Positions 42,463 to 51,286 of a stretch of 64,000 nt of DNA are shown piece after piece. The notes beneath the pieces are model-generated. The model was not told the origin of the DNA and did not search any database. It saw only the letters and a list, made by a program, of their open reading frames with translations. Source of the stretch: Rhodospirillum sp. (GTDB lineage Bacteria; Pseudomonadota; Alphaproteobacteria; Dongiales; Dongiaceae). How positions within the stretch are numbered: the stretch's first letter is position 1; each line of letters opens with the position of its first letter. The position numbers and the translations under genes are program-made. The stretch lies in the NCBI GenBank assembly GCA_013822765.1, contig PNKY01000002.1, positions 1 through 64,000 on the forward strand, in the 5' to 3' direction.

Positions 42463-43170
42463 TCACTTCGCGTCGTGGAAGATGATGCCGAGCGTCATGC
42501 GATGGCCGGAGCGCAGGCGGCTGACGCCGTGGCGCATGGTGACGCGATAGGTACCACGCGTGCCGGCGGCCGGGCGGTGATGCACCGGGAAGATCACGCC
42601 TTCGCCGAGGCCAAGGGGCACGACTTCGACGCGCGACTGGCGGCGCGGGCGCTGCTCGGTCAGCACGAACTCGCCGCCCGTGAAGTCGCGCTTCGGATCT
42701 GACAGCAGGATCGCGAGCTGCAGCGGGAACACATGCTCGCCGTAGAGATCCTGGTGCAGGCAGTTGTAGTCGCCCGGTCCGTATTTCAGCAGCAGCGGCG
42801 TCGGGCGCGTCTGCCCGGCCTTGTGGCAGCGAGCGAGGAAGGCGTCGAGCTGGTCGGGAAAACGGGTTGCGATGCCGAGACCGTGGTTCCAGCGATTGGC
42901 GATCTCCGCCAGCGGTTGATAGAAGCGCGCGCGCAACGTCGCGATCGTCTGCGGCAACGGCGCGGCGAAGTACTTGTACTCGCCCTGGCCGAAGCCGTGG
43001 CGCTCCATCACGATCTTGCTGCGGAAGCGCCCGTCCTCGTCGTAGCTATCGATCAACTGCGCGCAGGCCTCAGCCGGCAGCAGCGGGCCGGTGGTTGCGC
43101 AGCCATGCGCGTCGAGTTCGGACGCGATGCGGGGCCAATCGAGAGTGGCAGTTTGTCTATTGAGCACCAT
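42463..43170 (-). CDS. 2-oxoglutarate/Fe(II)-dependent oxygenase family protein
   Basis: A 235-aa oxygenase. The iron triad is visible as H-x-D in LHQDLYGEHVFPLQ near residue 138 and the distal H in MRHGVSRLRSGHRMTLG near residue 213, with Arg of SGHR as the likely 2-oxoglutarate ligand. Related enzymes hydroxylate proteins, DNA bases or small molecules; the substrate is not apparent. GGAGG precedes the ATG. A dispersed inverted repeat lies directly upstream. Confidence 0.78.
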   Translation of the reverse strand: MVLNRQTATLDWPRIASELDAHGCATTGPLLPAEACAQLIDSYDEDGRFRSKIVMERHGFGQGEYKYFAAPLPQTIATLRARFYQPLAEIANRWNHGLGIATRFPDQLDAFLARCHKAGQTRPTPLLLKYGPGDYNCLHQDLYGEHVFPLQLAILLSDPKRDFTGGEFVLTEQRPRRQSRVEVVPLGLGEGVIFPVHHRPAAGTRGTYRVTMRHGVSRLRSGHRMTLGIIFHDAK

Positions 43171-43187
43171 CTTGCCTCCTCTCCCAT

Positions 43188-43269
43188 GTCACCCCGGCCT
43201 TGAGCCGGGGTCCATCAATGAACCGTTCGTGCGACAGCGGAATGGATCCCGGCTCAAGGCCGGGATGAC
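43188..43269. repeat. Dispersed GC-rich inverted repeat (REP/MITE-like)
   Basis: Two 28-nt arms (43188-43215 and 43242-43269) are inverted copies agreeing at 26 positions. Each arm has its own inner palindrome CCCGGC-N5-GCCGGG, and the spacer is 26 nt. The sequence type resembles intergenic repeats spread in alphaproteobacterial genomes. It lies between the oxygenase start and the dapF stop, where it can form a large cruciform or RNA hairpin. Confidence 0.85.
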
Positions 43270-43319
43270 GATAAGAGAAGGATGGTGACGGCGTTGCGCC
43301 TGCGCCCTCCGATCCTTGC

Positions 43320-44156
43320 TCAGAATACGAAGCCGCGGCGAGTGAGCCAGTCCTGGTCGAGGGTGCCTTCGGCGATGCGCTCCACTTCGACGGTGGTTCG
43401 GACATTCCGCAGGGGTTCGGCCGGCGTTTCGTCGAACTCGATGCTGAGCGTGCCGCCACCGCTGGCGCGGATCTTGACCGGCGGCGTGGCGAGGCCAAGG
43501 CGATAGGCGATGAGCGCGATCGCGGTCGCGCCGGTGCCGCAGGACAGGGTCTCGGCTTCGACGCCGCGCTCGTAGGTGCGCATGCGGAATGAATTCTCGC
43601 CCGCGGCCGAGGCCCAGTTCACGTTGCAGCCGCGCGGGAACAGCGCATGGCGCCGGAGTTCTGGCCCCAACTCGGCCAGATTCACTTGGGCCACATCGTC
43701 GACGAACAGCACGACATGCGGCACGCCAGTGTCGATGTAATGGCCGAGGAGGGTGCCTTCGCTGGTCGGGATCGAGAGGTTCAGCCGCTCGTCCTGTGGA
43801 TCGGTCATGCGCATGGTCACGCGGAAGCCGTCCAGCGCCGCGCCGATCGCGCCGGCATCGGTATCCAGCACGGTTTCCGATCCCTTGAAAAAGCCAAGCT
43901 CCCAGGCCCGCCGCACCGCGCAACCCGCGCCGTTGCCGCACATCTCGCCATCCATGCCGTCGGCGTTGATGTAGTTCATCACGACATGGCCCTGGCTGCC
44001 GTTGGACAGCAGCACCAGGCCATCGCCGCCCAGCCCGCGGCGGCGGTCGCACAGCGCCTGCGCCAGGGCCTGGCGATGGCGGCGCAGCCGGCCGGCACGG
44101 TCGTCCACCACTACGAAGTCGTTGCCGCTGCCGTGCATGCGCGCGAAAGGAATCAT
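43320..44156 (-). CDS. dapF: Diaminopimelate epimerase
   Basis: A 278-aa DapF that interconverts LL- and meso-diaminopimelate for lysine and peptidoglycan synthesis. The two catalytic cysteines are in EMCGNGAGCAVR and LSCGTGATAIAL, and the N-terminal GSGNDFVVVD motif is present. The family's usual MCGNGARC has Gly in place of the Arg, a minor variation. ATG 44156 gives the family-like start MIPFARMHGSGND; longer forms would run into the pot operon's upstream gap. It is divergent from the polyamine transporter operon. Confidence 0.9.
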   Translation of the reverse strand: MIPFARMHGSGNDFVVVDDRAGRLRRHRQALAQALCDRRRGLGGDGLVLLSNGSQGHVVMNYINADGMDGEMCGNGAGCAVRRAWELGFFKGSETVLDTDAGAIGAALDGFRVTMRMTDPQDERLNLSIPTSEGTLLGHYIDTGVPHVVLFVDDVAQVNLAELGPELRRHALFPRGCNVNWASAAGENSFRMRTYERGVEAETLSCGTGATAIALIAYRLGLATPPVKIRASGGGTLSIEFDETPAEPLRNVRTTVEVERIAEGTLDQDWLTRRGFVF

Positions 44157-44320
44157 CTCTGCTCTTTTCCCATGCGAAACCAATTGCAAACCAATTATGC
44201 CCAGCTTGCGCGCGGCGGCAAGCGTGCTAGGCTTCCGCCCCGCAATGCGCGAGAAAGAGGCCGAGTGCAGCGCCATCAAGAGCGCGGGGCCGGACAGCGC
44301 AGCGGGCAGGGGCGGGACGA

Positions 44321-45184
44321 TTGGACCAACAGAACGCCAGGGCATATGCGTTGCTGTCGCCGGCGCTGATCTCGCTGGCGCTGTTCCTGGTTGCACCGAT
44401 CATTTTCGTCATCATCTATTCCTTCTGGCTGCGGACGGCCGAAGGGCTCGACGTGCCGGCCTTCCAGTTCGGCAATTGGATCGCTGTGGCGACCGACTAC
44501 TACTACTGGCTCGGCCTCTACAGCACCTTCAAGATGTCGCTGATCACCACCGCGGCCTGCGCGGCGATCGGCTATCCGACCGCCTATTTCCTGGCGCGCA
44601 TCCGGTTCGGCAACAAGGCGCTGCTGCTGTTCCTGCTCTTCCTGCCGTTCTGGGTCTCCTACATCATCCGCACCATGGCGTGGATCAGCGTGCTGGGGAA
44701 GACCGGCGCCGTGAACACGGTGCTGATGTCGATTGGCTTGATCGATGAGCCGCTGAAGATGCTCTACAACGATTTCTCGGTGGTCATGGGCCTGGTCTAT
44801 TTCCTGGTGCCCTACATGATTATCAACGTCTATGTCAGCCTCGACGGCATCGACCGCAATCTCGAAGCCTCGGCGCGCACGCTCGGCTGCTCGCCGTGGC
44901 AGACCTTCCGCGAGGTGACTCTGCCTTTGTCGCTGCCCGGCCTCGGCGCCGGCTGCATGCTGTGCTTCGTGTTGGCGGCGGGCTCCTACGTCACGCCGCG
45001 CCTGCTGGGCGGGCCGGATACGCTGTTCTTCCCGGACCTCATCTACGAGGCGATCATCTCGCAGCTCGACTGGCCGACCGGCTCCGTACTGTCAGTCATC
45101 CTGCTCTTGTCCCTCGGCCTGCTGGTCGCGGTCTATAACCGCTTCATGAGCCTCAGCGACATCTACCGGAGCTTCGCGCAATGA
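44321..45184 (+). CDS. ABC transporter permease, spermidine/putrescine (PotB) type
   Basis: A 287-aa permease with six predicted helices. The EAA-type loop is seen as EASARTLGCSPWQTFREVTLPLSLPGL near residue 184. The start is TTG 44321 after AGGGGCGG; no ATG gives a complete first helix. The gene starts a B-C-D-A operon with two permeases, a binding protein and an ATPase, a layout shared by polyamine and related 4-carbon cation importers. The exact substrate is not known. Confidence 0.88.
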   Translation: MDQQNARAYALLSPALISLALFLVAPIIFVIIYSFWLRTAEGLDVPAFQFGNWIAVATDYYYWLGLYSTFKMSLITTAACAAIGYPTAYFLARIRFGNKALLLFLLFLPFWVSYIIRTMAWISVLGKTGAVNTVLMSIGLIDEPLKMLYNDFSVVMGLVYFLVPYMIINVYVSLDGIDRNLEASARTLGCSPWQTFREVTLPLSLPGLGAGCMLCFVLAAGSYVTPRLLGGPDTLFFPDLIYEAIISQLDWPTGSVLSVILLLSLGLLVAVYNRFMSLSDIYRSFAQ

Positions 45185-45984
45185 GCGCGACGCTCGAATC
45201 GCGGACGGCCCTGTGGCTGCTCGGCCTGTTCTCGATCGGCGTCTACATCTTCCAGTTCGCGCCCATCGTGGTGGTGATGCTGCTGTCCTTCAACGCCTCG
45301 CGCAGCGGCGCCTTCCCGATGGAGGGCGTCAGCCTGCAATGGTACGGCAAGCTGTTCGCCAACGATTCGGTCCTGGAGGCGTTCCAGACCTCCCTCATCT
45401 TGGCGTTCGGCTGCTCGCTGCTGGCCACGATCCTCGGCGTGATGGCTGCGATCGCGCTGGTGCGCTACCAGTTCAAGGGCAAGAACGCGGTCAGCACCCT
45501 GATCTCCATGCCGCTGCTGATCCCCGAGGTAGTGCTGGGCGTCGCGCTGCTGATGTTCCTGAAGCTGATCGGCGTCTATCGCAGCTTCGGCATGCTGCTG
45601 CTCGGCCACACCGTGCTGGCGCTGCCGTTCGTGGTGCTGGTGGTGCAGGCGCGCCTGGTCGGCCTCAGGCAGAATTTCGAGGAAGCGGCCCTCAGCCTGG
45701 GCGCCAACCGCCTGCAGACCTTTCGCGAAGTGACGCTGCCGCTGATCTCACCCGCCATCCTGGGCGGGTTCCTGTTCGCGATCGCGATCTCGTTCGACAA
45801 CATCACGGCGACTCTGTTCTGGAAAAAGCCCGGCATCGAGACGGTGCCGACCAAGATCTTCGCCATGCTGCGCACCTCGATCTCGCCGGAGATCAACGCG
45901 CTGGGCACGGTGATGATCATCTTGACGATCTTGCTGCCGCTGATCGGCGGATATGTGGTCCGCCGCTTCAGCCGCGGCCGGTGA
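45181..45984 (+). CDS. ABC transporter permease, PotC type
   Basis: A 267-aa second permease. The EAA loop is EEAALSLGANRLQTFREVTLPLI near residue 161. It overlaps the PotB-type gene by 4 nt (ATGA), so they are coupled and form a heterodimer. A 44-nt gap leads to the binding protein. Confidence 0.88.
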   Translation: MSATLESRTALWLLGLFSIGVYIFQFAPIVVVMLLSFNASRSGAFPMEGVSLQWYGKLFANDSVLEAFQTSLILAFGCSLLATILGVMAAIALVRYQFKGKNAVSTLISMPLLIPEVVLGVALLMFLKLIGVYRSFGMLLLGHTVLALPFVVLVVQARLVGLRQNFEEAALSLGANRLQTFREVTLPLISPAILGGFLFAIAISFDNITATLFWKKPGIETVPTKIFAMLRTSISPEINALGTVMIILTILLPLIGGYVVRRFSRGR

Positions 45985-46028
45985 CGACGCCCGGACGGAT
46001 CCGGGCGAAACTTGGGAGGTAGATGACT

Positions 46029-47186
46029 ATGAAATTCGGTAGCGAAAAGAAGTACGAGCGCCTGTTGGAGGCGTATGGCAATGGCGACGTCAGCCGCCGC
46101 GACATGATGCGGCTGCTGACGGTCGCGGCGGCCGCGGTCGGCGTGGTCGGCGGGCCGTTCGGCAAGCTGACGCGCGAGGCGCTGGCGGCGGTCGAGCAGG
46201 TGCGGTTCGACGGCTGGGGCGGCATCGTCTCGGAGGCGTTCCACAACTTCGCCTTCCCGCCGTTCACGGAAAAGACCGGCATCAAGGTGGTGGAAGGCGA
46301 ATTCGGCGATACCGACGAATTCCTGACCCAGGTCAAGGCGGCGCAGCCGGGCGAATACAACATCTTCCTGGTGAGCGGCGTCTACGACTACGCGCGCTTC
46401 AACAAGGCTCAGTTCGGCGCCTTTATCAACGAGGCGAACATCCCGAACCTGGCGAAGATCCTGCCGGCGACGCTCGATGCGTTCCGCAGCGAGAGCGGCG
46501 GCAAGCTGTCCGCCGTGCCATTCGATTACGGCACCACCGGCATCGCGTATAACCGCAAGTACATCTCGGACGACGAAGCCAAGGCCGGCGCCAAGCTGCT
46601 GTGGGACGAGAAGTACAAGGGCAAGATGGCGATGTATGACGGCTGGCAGACCCGCGCCTGGATGGCCAGCATCTACACCGGCCAGGACCCTCAAGGCGCC
46701 ACCGACGTGGCGGCGATGTGGGAGGCCTGCCGCAAGCAGCGCGAGCTGGTGGTGAAATACTGGGGTTCTGGCCAGGAGTTCATCGACCTGATGGGCAAGG
46801 AGGAGATCATCCTCTCTGACGGCTGGTCGGGCCGCGTCGCGGCGTTGCGCGAGGCCGGCCACGACATCGGCTTCATCGACACCGCCAATGCCGGCTTCGC
46901 CTGGCTGGAAGGGCTGATGGTGCTGGCCGGTAGCCCGATGCCGGAGTGCGAGCAGCTGCTCGACTTCTGCAGCGAGCCGAAGGTCGCGATCGCTATCGCC
47001 GAAGGCCAGAACTATCCGCCCGCGCTTGATCCCAACAAGGTCGAACTGACCGATAAGGTGAAGGCGCTGCCGGGCTTCGACCCGACCGGCAAGTTCGAGA
47101 ACTTCATCTGGGAGAAGGCGGCGTACTGGACGGAGAACCAGGACGCCTTCAAGAAGGAATGGGAGCGCGTCTCCAAGGGTGCCTAG
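46029..47186 (+). CDS. Polyamine-type ABC substrate-binding protein (Tat substrate)
   Basis: A 385-aa periplasmic binding protein. The N terminus carries a twin-arginine motif SRRDMM (residues 22-27) followed by a hydrophobic stretch, so export is likely by Tat. The binding domain follows the PotD/PotF fold pattern (FVSSGVYDYARF-like segment VSGVYDYARFN and GTTGIAYN). GGAGGT lies 8 nt before ATG 46029 but only 2 nt before ATG 46023, so the second ATG is chosen. Confidence 0.85.
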   Translation: MKFGSEKKYERLLEAYGNGDVSRRDMMRLLTVAAAAVGVVGGPFGKLTREALAAVEQVRFDGWGGIVSEAFHNFAFPPFTEKTGIKVVEGEFGDTDEFLTQVKAAQPGEYNIFLVSGVYDYARFNKAQFGAFINEANIPNLAKILPATLDAFRSESGGKLSAVPFDYGTTGIAYNRKYISDDEAKAGAKLLWDEKYKGKMAMYDGWQTRAWMASIYTGQDPQGATDVAAMWEACRKQRELVVKYWGSGQEFIDLMGKEEIILSDGWSGRVAALREAGHDIGFIDTANAGFAWLEGLMVLAGSPMPECEQLLDFCSEPKVAIAIAEGQNYPPALDPNKVELTDKVKALPGFDPTGKFENFIWEKAAYWTENQDAFKKEWERVSKGA

Positions 47187-47288
47187 TTCGGCGCGCCTCG
47201 GGGACTGTGAGAGCGTGACGGGAGGGGCCGGTGGCGGAGGGGAGTCGCTGCCGGCCCCACATCGAGATCATCGAGAGCCATCATCGCA

Positions 47289-48341
47289 ATGCATGCCGTT
47301 GAACTGAGCCAGGTGACCAAGCGCTTTGGCCACAGCATCGTCGCCGTGGACAACATCGACCTTACCGTGCCGACCGGCGCGTTCGTGACGCTGCTCGGCC
47401 CCTCCGGCTGCGGCAAGACCACGACGCTGCGCATGATCGCCGGCCTCGAGAGCCCGAGCGCGGGCGAGATCCGCATCAAGGGCCAGCGCATCAACGAGCT
47501 GCCGATCCACAAGCGCAACCTCGGCATCGTGTTCCAGAACTATGCGTTGTTCCCGCACAAGAATATCGCCGCCAATGTCGGCTTCGGTTTGAAATACCGC
47601 AACGTCGCGCCGGACGAGATCGGCCGGCGGGTGGCGCGCGCTCTCGACATGGTGCGCCTGCCGGGCGTGGAGGATCGCTATCCGCAGCAGCTGTCCGGCG
47701 GGCAGCAGCAGCGCATTGCGCTCGCGCGCGCCTTGGTGATCGAGCCCGACGTGCTGCTGCTCGACGAGCCGCTGTCCGCGCTCGACGCGAACCTGCGCGA
47801 GGAGATGCGAGTCGAGATCAAGAACATCCAGCGCCGCATCGGCATCGCGACGGTGTTCGTGACCCACGACCAGGGCGAGGCGCTGGCGATGTCCGACCAT
47901 GTGGTGGTGATGAACAAGGGCAAGATCGAGCAGATCGGTGCGCCACGCGAAGTCTACGAGCATCCGATCAGCGCCTTCGTCGCCAGCTTCCTCGGCAATG
48001 CCAACTTCATCAACGGCCAGGTGCGCTCGGCGGTCGAGGGTCACGCCCAGGTCGGGCTCGGCGTGCACGTGCTGAACGCGACCACCGACCGCCGCGTGCA
48101 GATCGGCGAGGCCGTGACCGTGGTCGTGCGTGCGGAAAAGATCGACCTGATGCCGCCGGGCCAGGGCGGCCTGCCGGGCACGGTGGCCGACGTCGACTAT
48201 CTCGGTGCCCTCGCGCGCTACCAGATCGCGCTCAGCGACGGCACCAGGCTGCTCGGCCTCGCCAGCCTCAAGGACAAGCCGCTCGCGGTAGGGCAGGTGG
48301 TGGAGCTGCGCATCGATCCGAAGCATTGCCGGATTTTGTGA
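47289..48341 (+). CDS. ABC transporter ATP-binding protein, PotA type
   Basis: A 350-aa ATPase. Walker A is GPSGCGKTT, the Q-loop FQNYALFPHKN, signature LSGGQQQRIALARAL, Walker B LLLLDEPLSALD, and the C-terminal TOBE regulatory domain. It completes the importer with the two permeases and the binding protein. A 102-nt gap without a gene precedes it. Confidence 0.93.
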   Translation: MHAVELSQVTKRFGHSIVAVDNIDLTVPTGAFVTLLGPSGCGKTTTLRMIAGLESPSAGEIRIKGQRINELPIHKRNLGIVFQNYALFPHKNIAANVGFGLKYRNVAPDEIGRRVARALDMVRLPGVEDRYPQQLSGGQQQRIALARALVIEPDVLLLDEPLSALDANLREEMRVEIKNIQRRIGIATVFVTHDQGEALAMSDHVVVMNKGKIEQIGAPREVYEHPISAFVASFLGNANFINGQVRSAVEGHAQVGLGVHVLNATTDRRVQIGEAVTVVVRAEKIDLMPPGQGGLPGTVADVDYLGALARYQIALSDGTRLLGLASLKDKPLAVGQVVELRIDPKHCRIL

Positions 48342-48377
48342 GCTGTTTCCATCCACCGACGCACCAACTCACCGTCA

Positions 48378-48471
48378 TGGCAAGGCTTGGCCTTGCCATC
48401 CACGAGTTTCGTTGGGCGAGATCAGGAATTCACATGCAAACTCGTGGATTCCCAAGGCCAAGCCTTGGGAA
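48378..48471. repeat. Dispersed inverted repeat between potA-type gene and terB
   Basis: Arms at 48378-48409 and 48438-48471 share an exact inverted AACTCGTGGAT/ATCCACGAGTT part, then diverge into related self-complementary tips: GGCAAGG-type in one and CCCAAGGC-type in the other. It is a second member of the class of intergenic repeats seen at 43188. It lies between convergent genes and may act as a transcription-end structure. It also gives most of the content of the 48342-48497 gap. Confidence 0.8.
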
Positions 48472-48497
48472 TACGGGTTAGGGTGTGGGATGAGGCG

Positions 48498-48968
48498 CTA
48501 CTGCCCTCGCAGTCCCCTGGTCTTCGCCTTCTCCAGCGCGCGCTGCCGTGCCAACCCGCGTTCCTGGTCCGGCACGTGGATCAGCCCAGCGATGCGGCGC
48601 AGCAGCGCGTCCTCGTGCGGGTCGAGCACGCCGTCGGCATAGGCGACCTCCCACATCATCTCCAGGATGTGGGCGCGGTCCTCGTGGCTTATGCGCTGGA
48701 CGATCTGGCGGGTGAAGGGGAAGAACTGCGTCGACTGGCGCACAGCTTCCTCGGCCGCCTCCATCAGCGCATGCAGGGCATCCGGCGTGAGGTCGAAGCG
48801 CTCGGTCAGCAGCCGCTCGATGGTGGCGCGCTCGGCGGCATCGAACTGGTCGTCCATGCGCGCCGCCTCGATCAGCAGCGCCGCGACGGCGAGCTCCAGC
48901 TCATCGGGCCGGTTCGCCAGGGCCGGCGTCTTCCGGCCGGTCAGGAAGTCGAGCATGCGATCGATCAT
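48498..48968 (-). CDS. TerB-family tellurite-resistance-like protein
   Basis: A 156-aa all-helical protein of the TerB/DjlA-N-terminal type. Acidic metal-binding pairs are seen as AARMDDQFDAAERATIERLL and AYADGVLDPHEDALLRRIAG. Most such chromosomal proteins do not confer tellurite resistance and their function is unknown. No ter genes are nearby. It converges with the potA-type gene across an inverted repeat. Confidence 0.78.
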   Translation of the reverse strand: MIDRMLDFLTGRKTPALANRPDELELAVAALLIEAARMDDQFDAAERATIERLLTERFDLTPDALHALMEAAEEAVRQSTQFFPFTRQIVQRISHEDRAHILEMMWEVAYADGVLDPHEDALLRRIAGLIHVPDQERGLARQRALEKAKTRGLRGQ

Positions 48969-49040
48969 GTGAACACTGTCCGGCAGCTTTGTAACGAAAT
49001 GATGTCAGGGGAGTTTGGTTGCGCAACGGCATGCGTCAAG

Positions 49041-49072
49041 AAAAAAGGCCCGGAGCAAGTGCGCTCCGGGCC
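49041..49072 (-). terminator. Terminator of the glutathione S-transferase gene
   Basis: On the minus strand, a 10-bp stem (49063-49072 with 49047-49056) and AAGTGC-type loop is followed by a run of six T (49041-49046). It lies 50 nt after the GST stop. The rest of the 48969-49122 gap has no gene. Confidence 0.9.
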
Positions 49073-49122
49073 CTGCCATGCGGGGCGGATCTAGGGGGCT
49101 CCGCTCCGCCTGTCGTCAATCG

Positions 49123-49731
49123 CTACGCGGCGAGGCCTTCGGCCTTGGCGGCCGCTTGCGCCGAGGGGCGCGAGGCGACCCGCTCCATGAACGACTTGAT
49201 CGCAGGCCACTTTGCAAAGTCGATCGCGAAATACTTCGCCCAATTGAGCACGGTGTAGAGATAGGCGTCCGGCGCGGTGAAGGTCTCGCCCAGGATGAAC
49301 TTGCTCTTCGACAGATGCTCGTTGATCACGTCGAAGCGCGTGAACATCTTCTCCTTCACCATGGTCTTGTACTCCTCCGGCACCGCCTTGTTGAACAGCG
49401 GCGAGAACTGCTTGTGCAGCTCGGTGGAGATGAAGTTGAGCCAGGATTGCAGCTGGTAGCGCTCCGGCGTGCCGGCTGCGGGCGCCAGCTTCTTGGTCGG
49501 CACCAGGTCGGCGATGTATTGATCGATCGCGGGCCCTTCGGTCAGGACAGTGCCGTCCTTGAGCTGCAGCGCGGGTACGTAGCCGTGGGGATTGATCTTC
49601 TTGAAGTCGGCGCCGGTCTCGGTCTTCTTCTCGGCGAGGTCGACCTTCTCGATGGTGAAGTCGAGGCCGGCTTCACGCAGCAGGATGTGCGGCGCATGCG
49701 AACAGGCGCCGGGGGCGTAAAAGAGCTTCAT
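49123..49731 (-). CDS. gst: Glutathione S-transferase (beta class)
   Basis: A 202-aa GST. It opens MKLFYAPGACSHAPHILLREAG, where Cys10 is the beta-class catalytic residue, and contains INPHGYVPAL and EGPAIDQYIAD of the thioredoxin-like domain; the C-terminal helical domain ends near residue 200. It conjugates glutathione to electrophiles. Start 49731 matches the family; the frame is open further upstream but only through the promoter region. It is divergent from glutathione reductase. Confidence 0.92.
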   Translation of the reverse strand: MKLFYAPGACSHAPHILLREAGLDFTIEKVDLAEKKTETGADFKKINPHGYVPALQLKDGTVLTEGPAIDQYIADLVPTKKLAPAAGTPERYQLQSWLNFISTELHKQFSPLFNKAVPEEYKTMVKEKMFTRFDVINEHLSKSKFILGETFTAPDAYLYTVLNWAKYFAIDFAKWPAIKSFMERVASRPSAQAAAKAEGLAA

Positions 49732-49807
49732 CGTCGTTAGCTCCGATAATATCTGATGCGTGGCGCGCGAAATGGGCGCGCAACGCCGTTGGTGACGCAG
49801 CATATGT

Positions 49808-49835
49808 AACATAATAGGTTACTATATTACGTCAA
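49808..49835 (-). promoter_or_regulatory. gst promoter with internal dyad
   Basis: Reading on the minus strand, TTGACG (49830-49835) and TATGTT (49808-49813) are 16 nt apart. The spacer holds ATAG-GTTA-CTAT, a perfect dyad at 49814-49825 with weaker symmetry outside it. The whole 49732-49914 gap is strongly AT-rich near 49800-49835. A regulator bound here could also affect the divergent gor gene. Confidence 0.5.
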
Positions 49836-49914
49836 GGCCCCTCCGCGGTTTATTGCGATGCGGAAGGCCGGTTAATAGAGTGGAATCCGCAACTCCAATA
49901 TCCGGGCGCACACC

Positions 49915-51270
49915 ATGGCCTTTGACTACGATCTCTTCATCATCGGTGCCGGCTCGGCCGGCGTGCGGGCTGCCCGCATTTCGGCCAATCACGGCGCGAG
50001 AGTGGCCATCGCCGAGGAAAGCCGCGTGGGCGGCACCTGCGTCATCCGTGGCTGCGTGCCGAAGAAGCTGCTGGTCTACGCCTCGCACTATGGCGAGGAC
50101 TTCGAGGACGCCGAGGGCTATGGCTGGGCCGGGCCACGCCCGACCTTCGACTGGGCGCGCCTGATCGCCAACAAGGACAAGGAGATCGACCGCCTCAACG
50201 CCGCCTACAAGTCGACCCTGGCGAAGGCGGGCGCGGCGCTGATCGAATCGCGCGCCGAGCTGATCGACCGCAACACCATCTCGGTCGGCGGCAAGCAGGT
50301 GACGGCGGAGGTCATCCTGATCGCGACCGGCTCGTGGCCGGAGATGCCGAAGGTGCCAGGCATCGAGCACGCCATCTCTTCCAACGAATGCTTCCACCTG
50401 GAGAAGCTGCCGGAGCGCGTGGTGGTGGTGGGCGGCGGCTACATCGCGCTGGAGTTCGCCGGCATCTTCAACGGCCTCGGCGCCAAGGCGACGGTGCTCT
50501 ATCGCGGCGAACAGGTGCTGCGCGGGTTCGACCACGACGTGCGCCAGTTCCTGCAGGACGAGCTGGCGAAGAAGGGCATCGATGTGCGTTGCCGCACTGA
50601 CGTTGCGCGCATCGACAAGGCGGCGGGCGGGCTTGCCGTGACCCTCAGCGACGGCACGGCGATTGATTGCGACCAGATACTGTACGCGACCGGCCGTCGG
50701 CCGCTGACCCGCACCATGGGGCTGGAGAAGGTCGGGGTCGCGCTCGACGACATCGGCGCGATCAAGGTCGACGGCTGGTCGAAGTCGAGCGTGCCCAACA
50801 TCTACGCAGTCGGCGACTGCACCAACCGGGTGAACCTGACGCCGGTCGCGATCCGCGAGGGTCACGCCTTCGCCGACAGCGTGTTCGGCAAGCGGCCGTG
50901 GATGGTGGACCATGCCGATTTCCCCTCGGCGGTCTTCACCCAGCCACCGGTCGCCACTGTCGGCGACACCGAGGAGCGGGCGCGCGCCAAGTATGGCGAG
51001 GTCGACATCTACCGCGAGACCTTCCGCCCGATGAAGCACACGCTGAGCGGCCGCTCCGAGCGAACGCTGATGAAGCTGGTGGTCGACCGCAAAACCCAGG
51101 CGGTGGTGGGCGCGCACATGGTCGGCATGGACGCGCCGGAGATCATCCAGACCCTCGCCGTCGCCGTGAAGCTGAAGGCGACCAAGCAGCAGGTCGACCA
51201 GACCATCGCCATCCACCCCACCGCCGCCGAGGAGTTCGTCACCATGCGCACGCCGGTGGCGGCGGAGTAG
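49915..51270 (+). CDS. gor: Glutathione reductase
   Basis: A 451-aa flavoprotein that reduces glutathione disulfide with NADPH. The FAD motif is LFIIGAGSAGVRAARI, the redox cysteine pair GGTCVIRGCVPKKLL (Cys about 43 and 48), and the C-terminal dimer motif HPTAAEEFVTM. The NADPH site GGGYIALEFAG is present. It is divergent from a glutathione S-transferase gene, so glutathione recycling and conjugation are grouped here. Confidence 0.95.
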   Translation: MAFDYDLFIIGAGSAGVRAARISANHGARVAIAEESRVGGTCVIRGCVPKKLLVYASHYGEDFEDAEGYGWAGPRPTFDWARLIANKDKEIDRLNAAYKSTLAKAGAALIESRAELIDRNTISVGGKQVTAEVILIATGSWPEMPKVPGIEHAISSNECFHLEKLPERVVVVGGGYIALEFAGIFNGLGAKATVLYRGEQVLRGFDHDVRQFLQDELAKKGIDVRCRTDVARIDKAAGGLAVTLSDGTAIDCDQILYATGRRPLTRTMGLEKVGVALDDIGAIKVDGWSKSSVPNIYAVGDCTNRVNLTPVAIREGHAFADSVFGKRPWMVDHADFPSAVFTQPPVATVGDTEERARAKYGEVDIYRETFRPMKHTLSGRSERTLMKLVVDRKTQAVVGAHMVGMDAPEIIQTLAVAVKLKATKQQVDQTIAIHPTAAEEFVTMRTPVAAE

Positions 51271-51286
51271 GGAAGTGCCCGTCCCG

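Noticed and set aside
48498..48968. TerB-like protein as evidence for a tellurite-resistance or phage-defence cluster
   Set aside because: No other ter genes or defence genes are nearby and lone TerB proteins are widespread.
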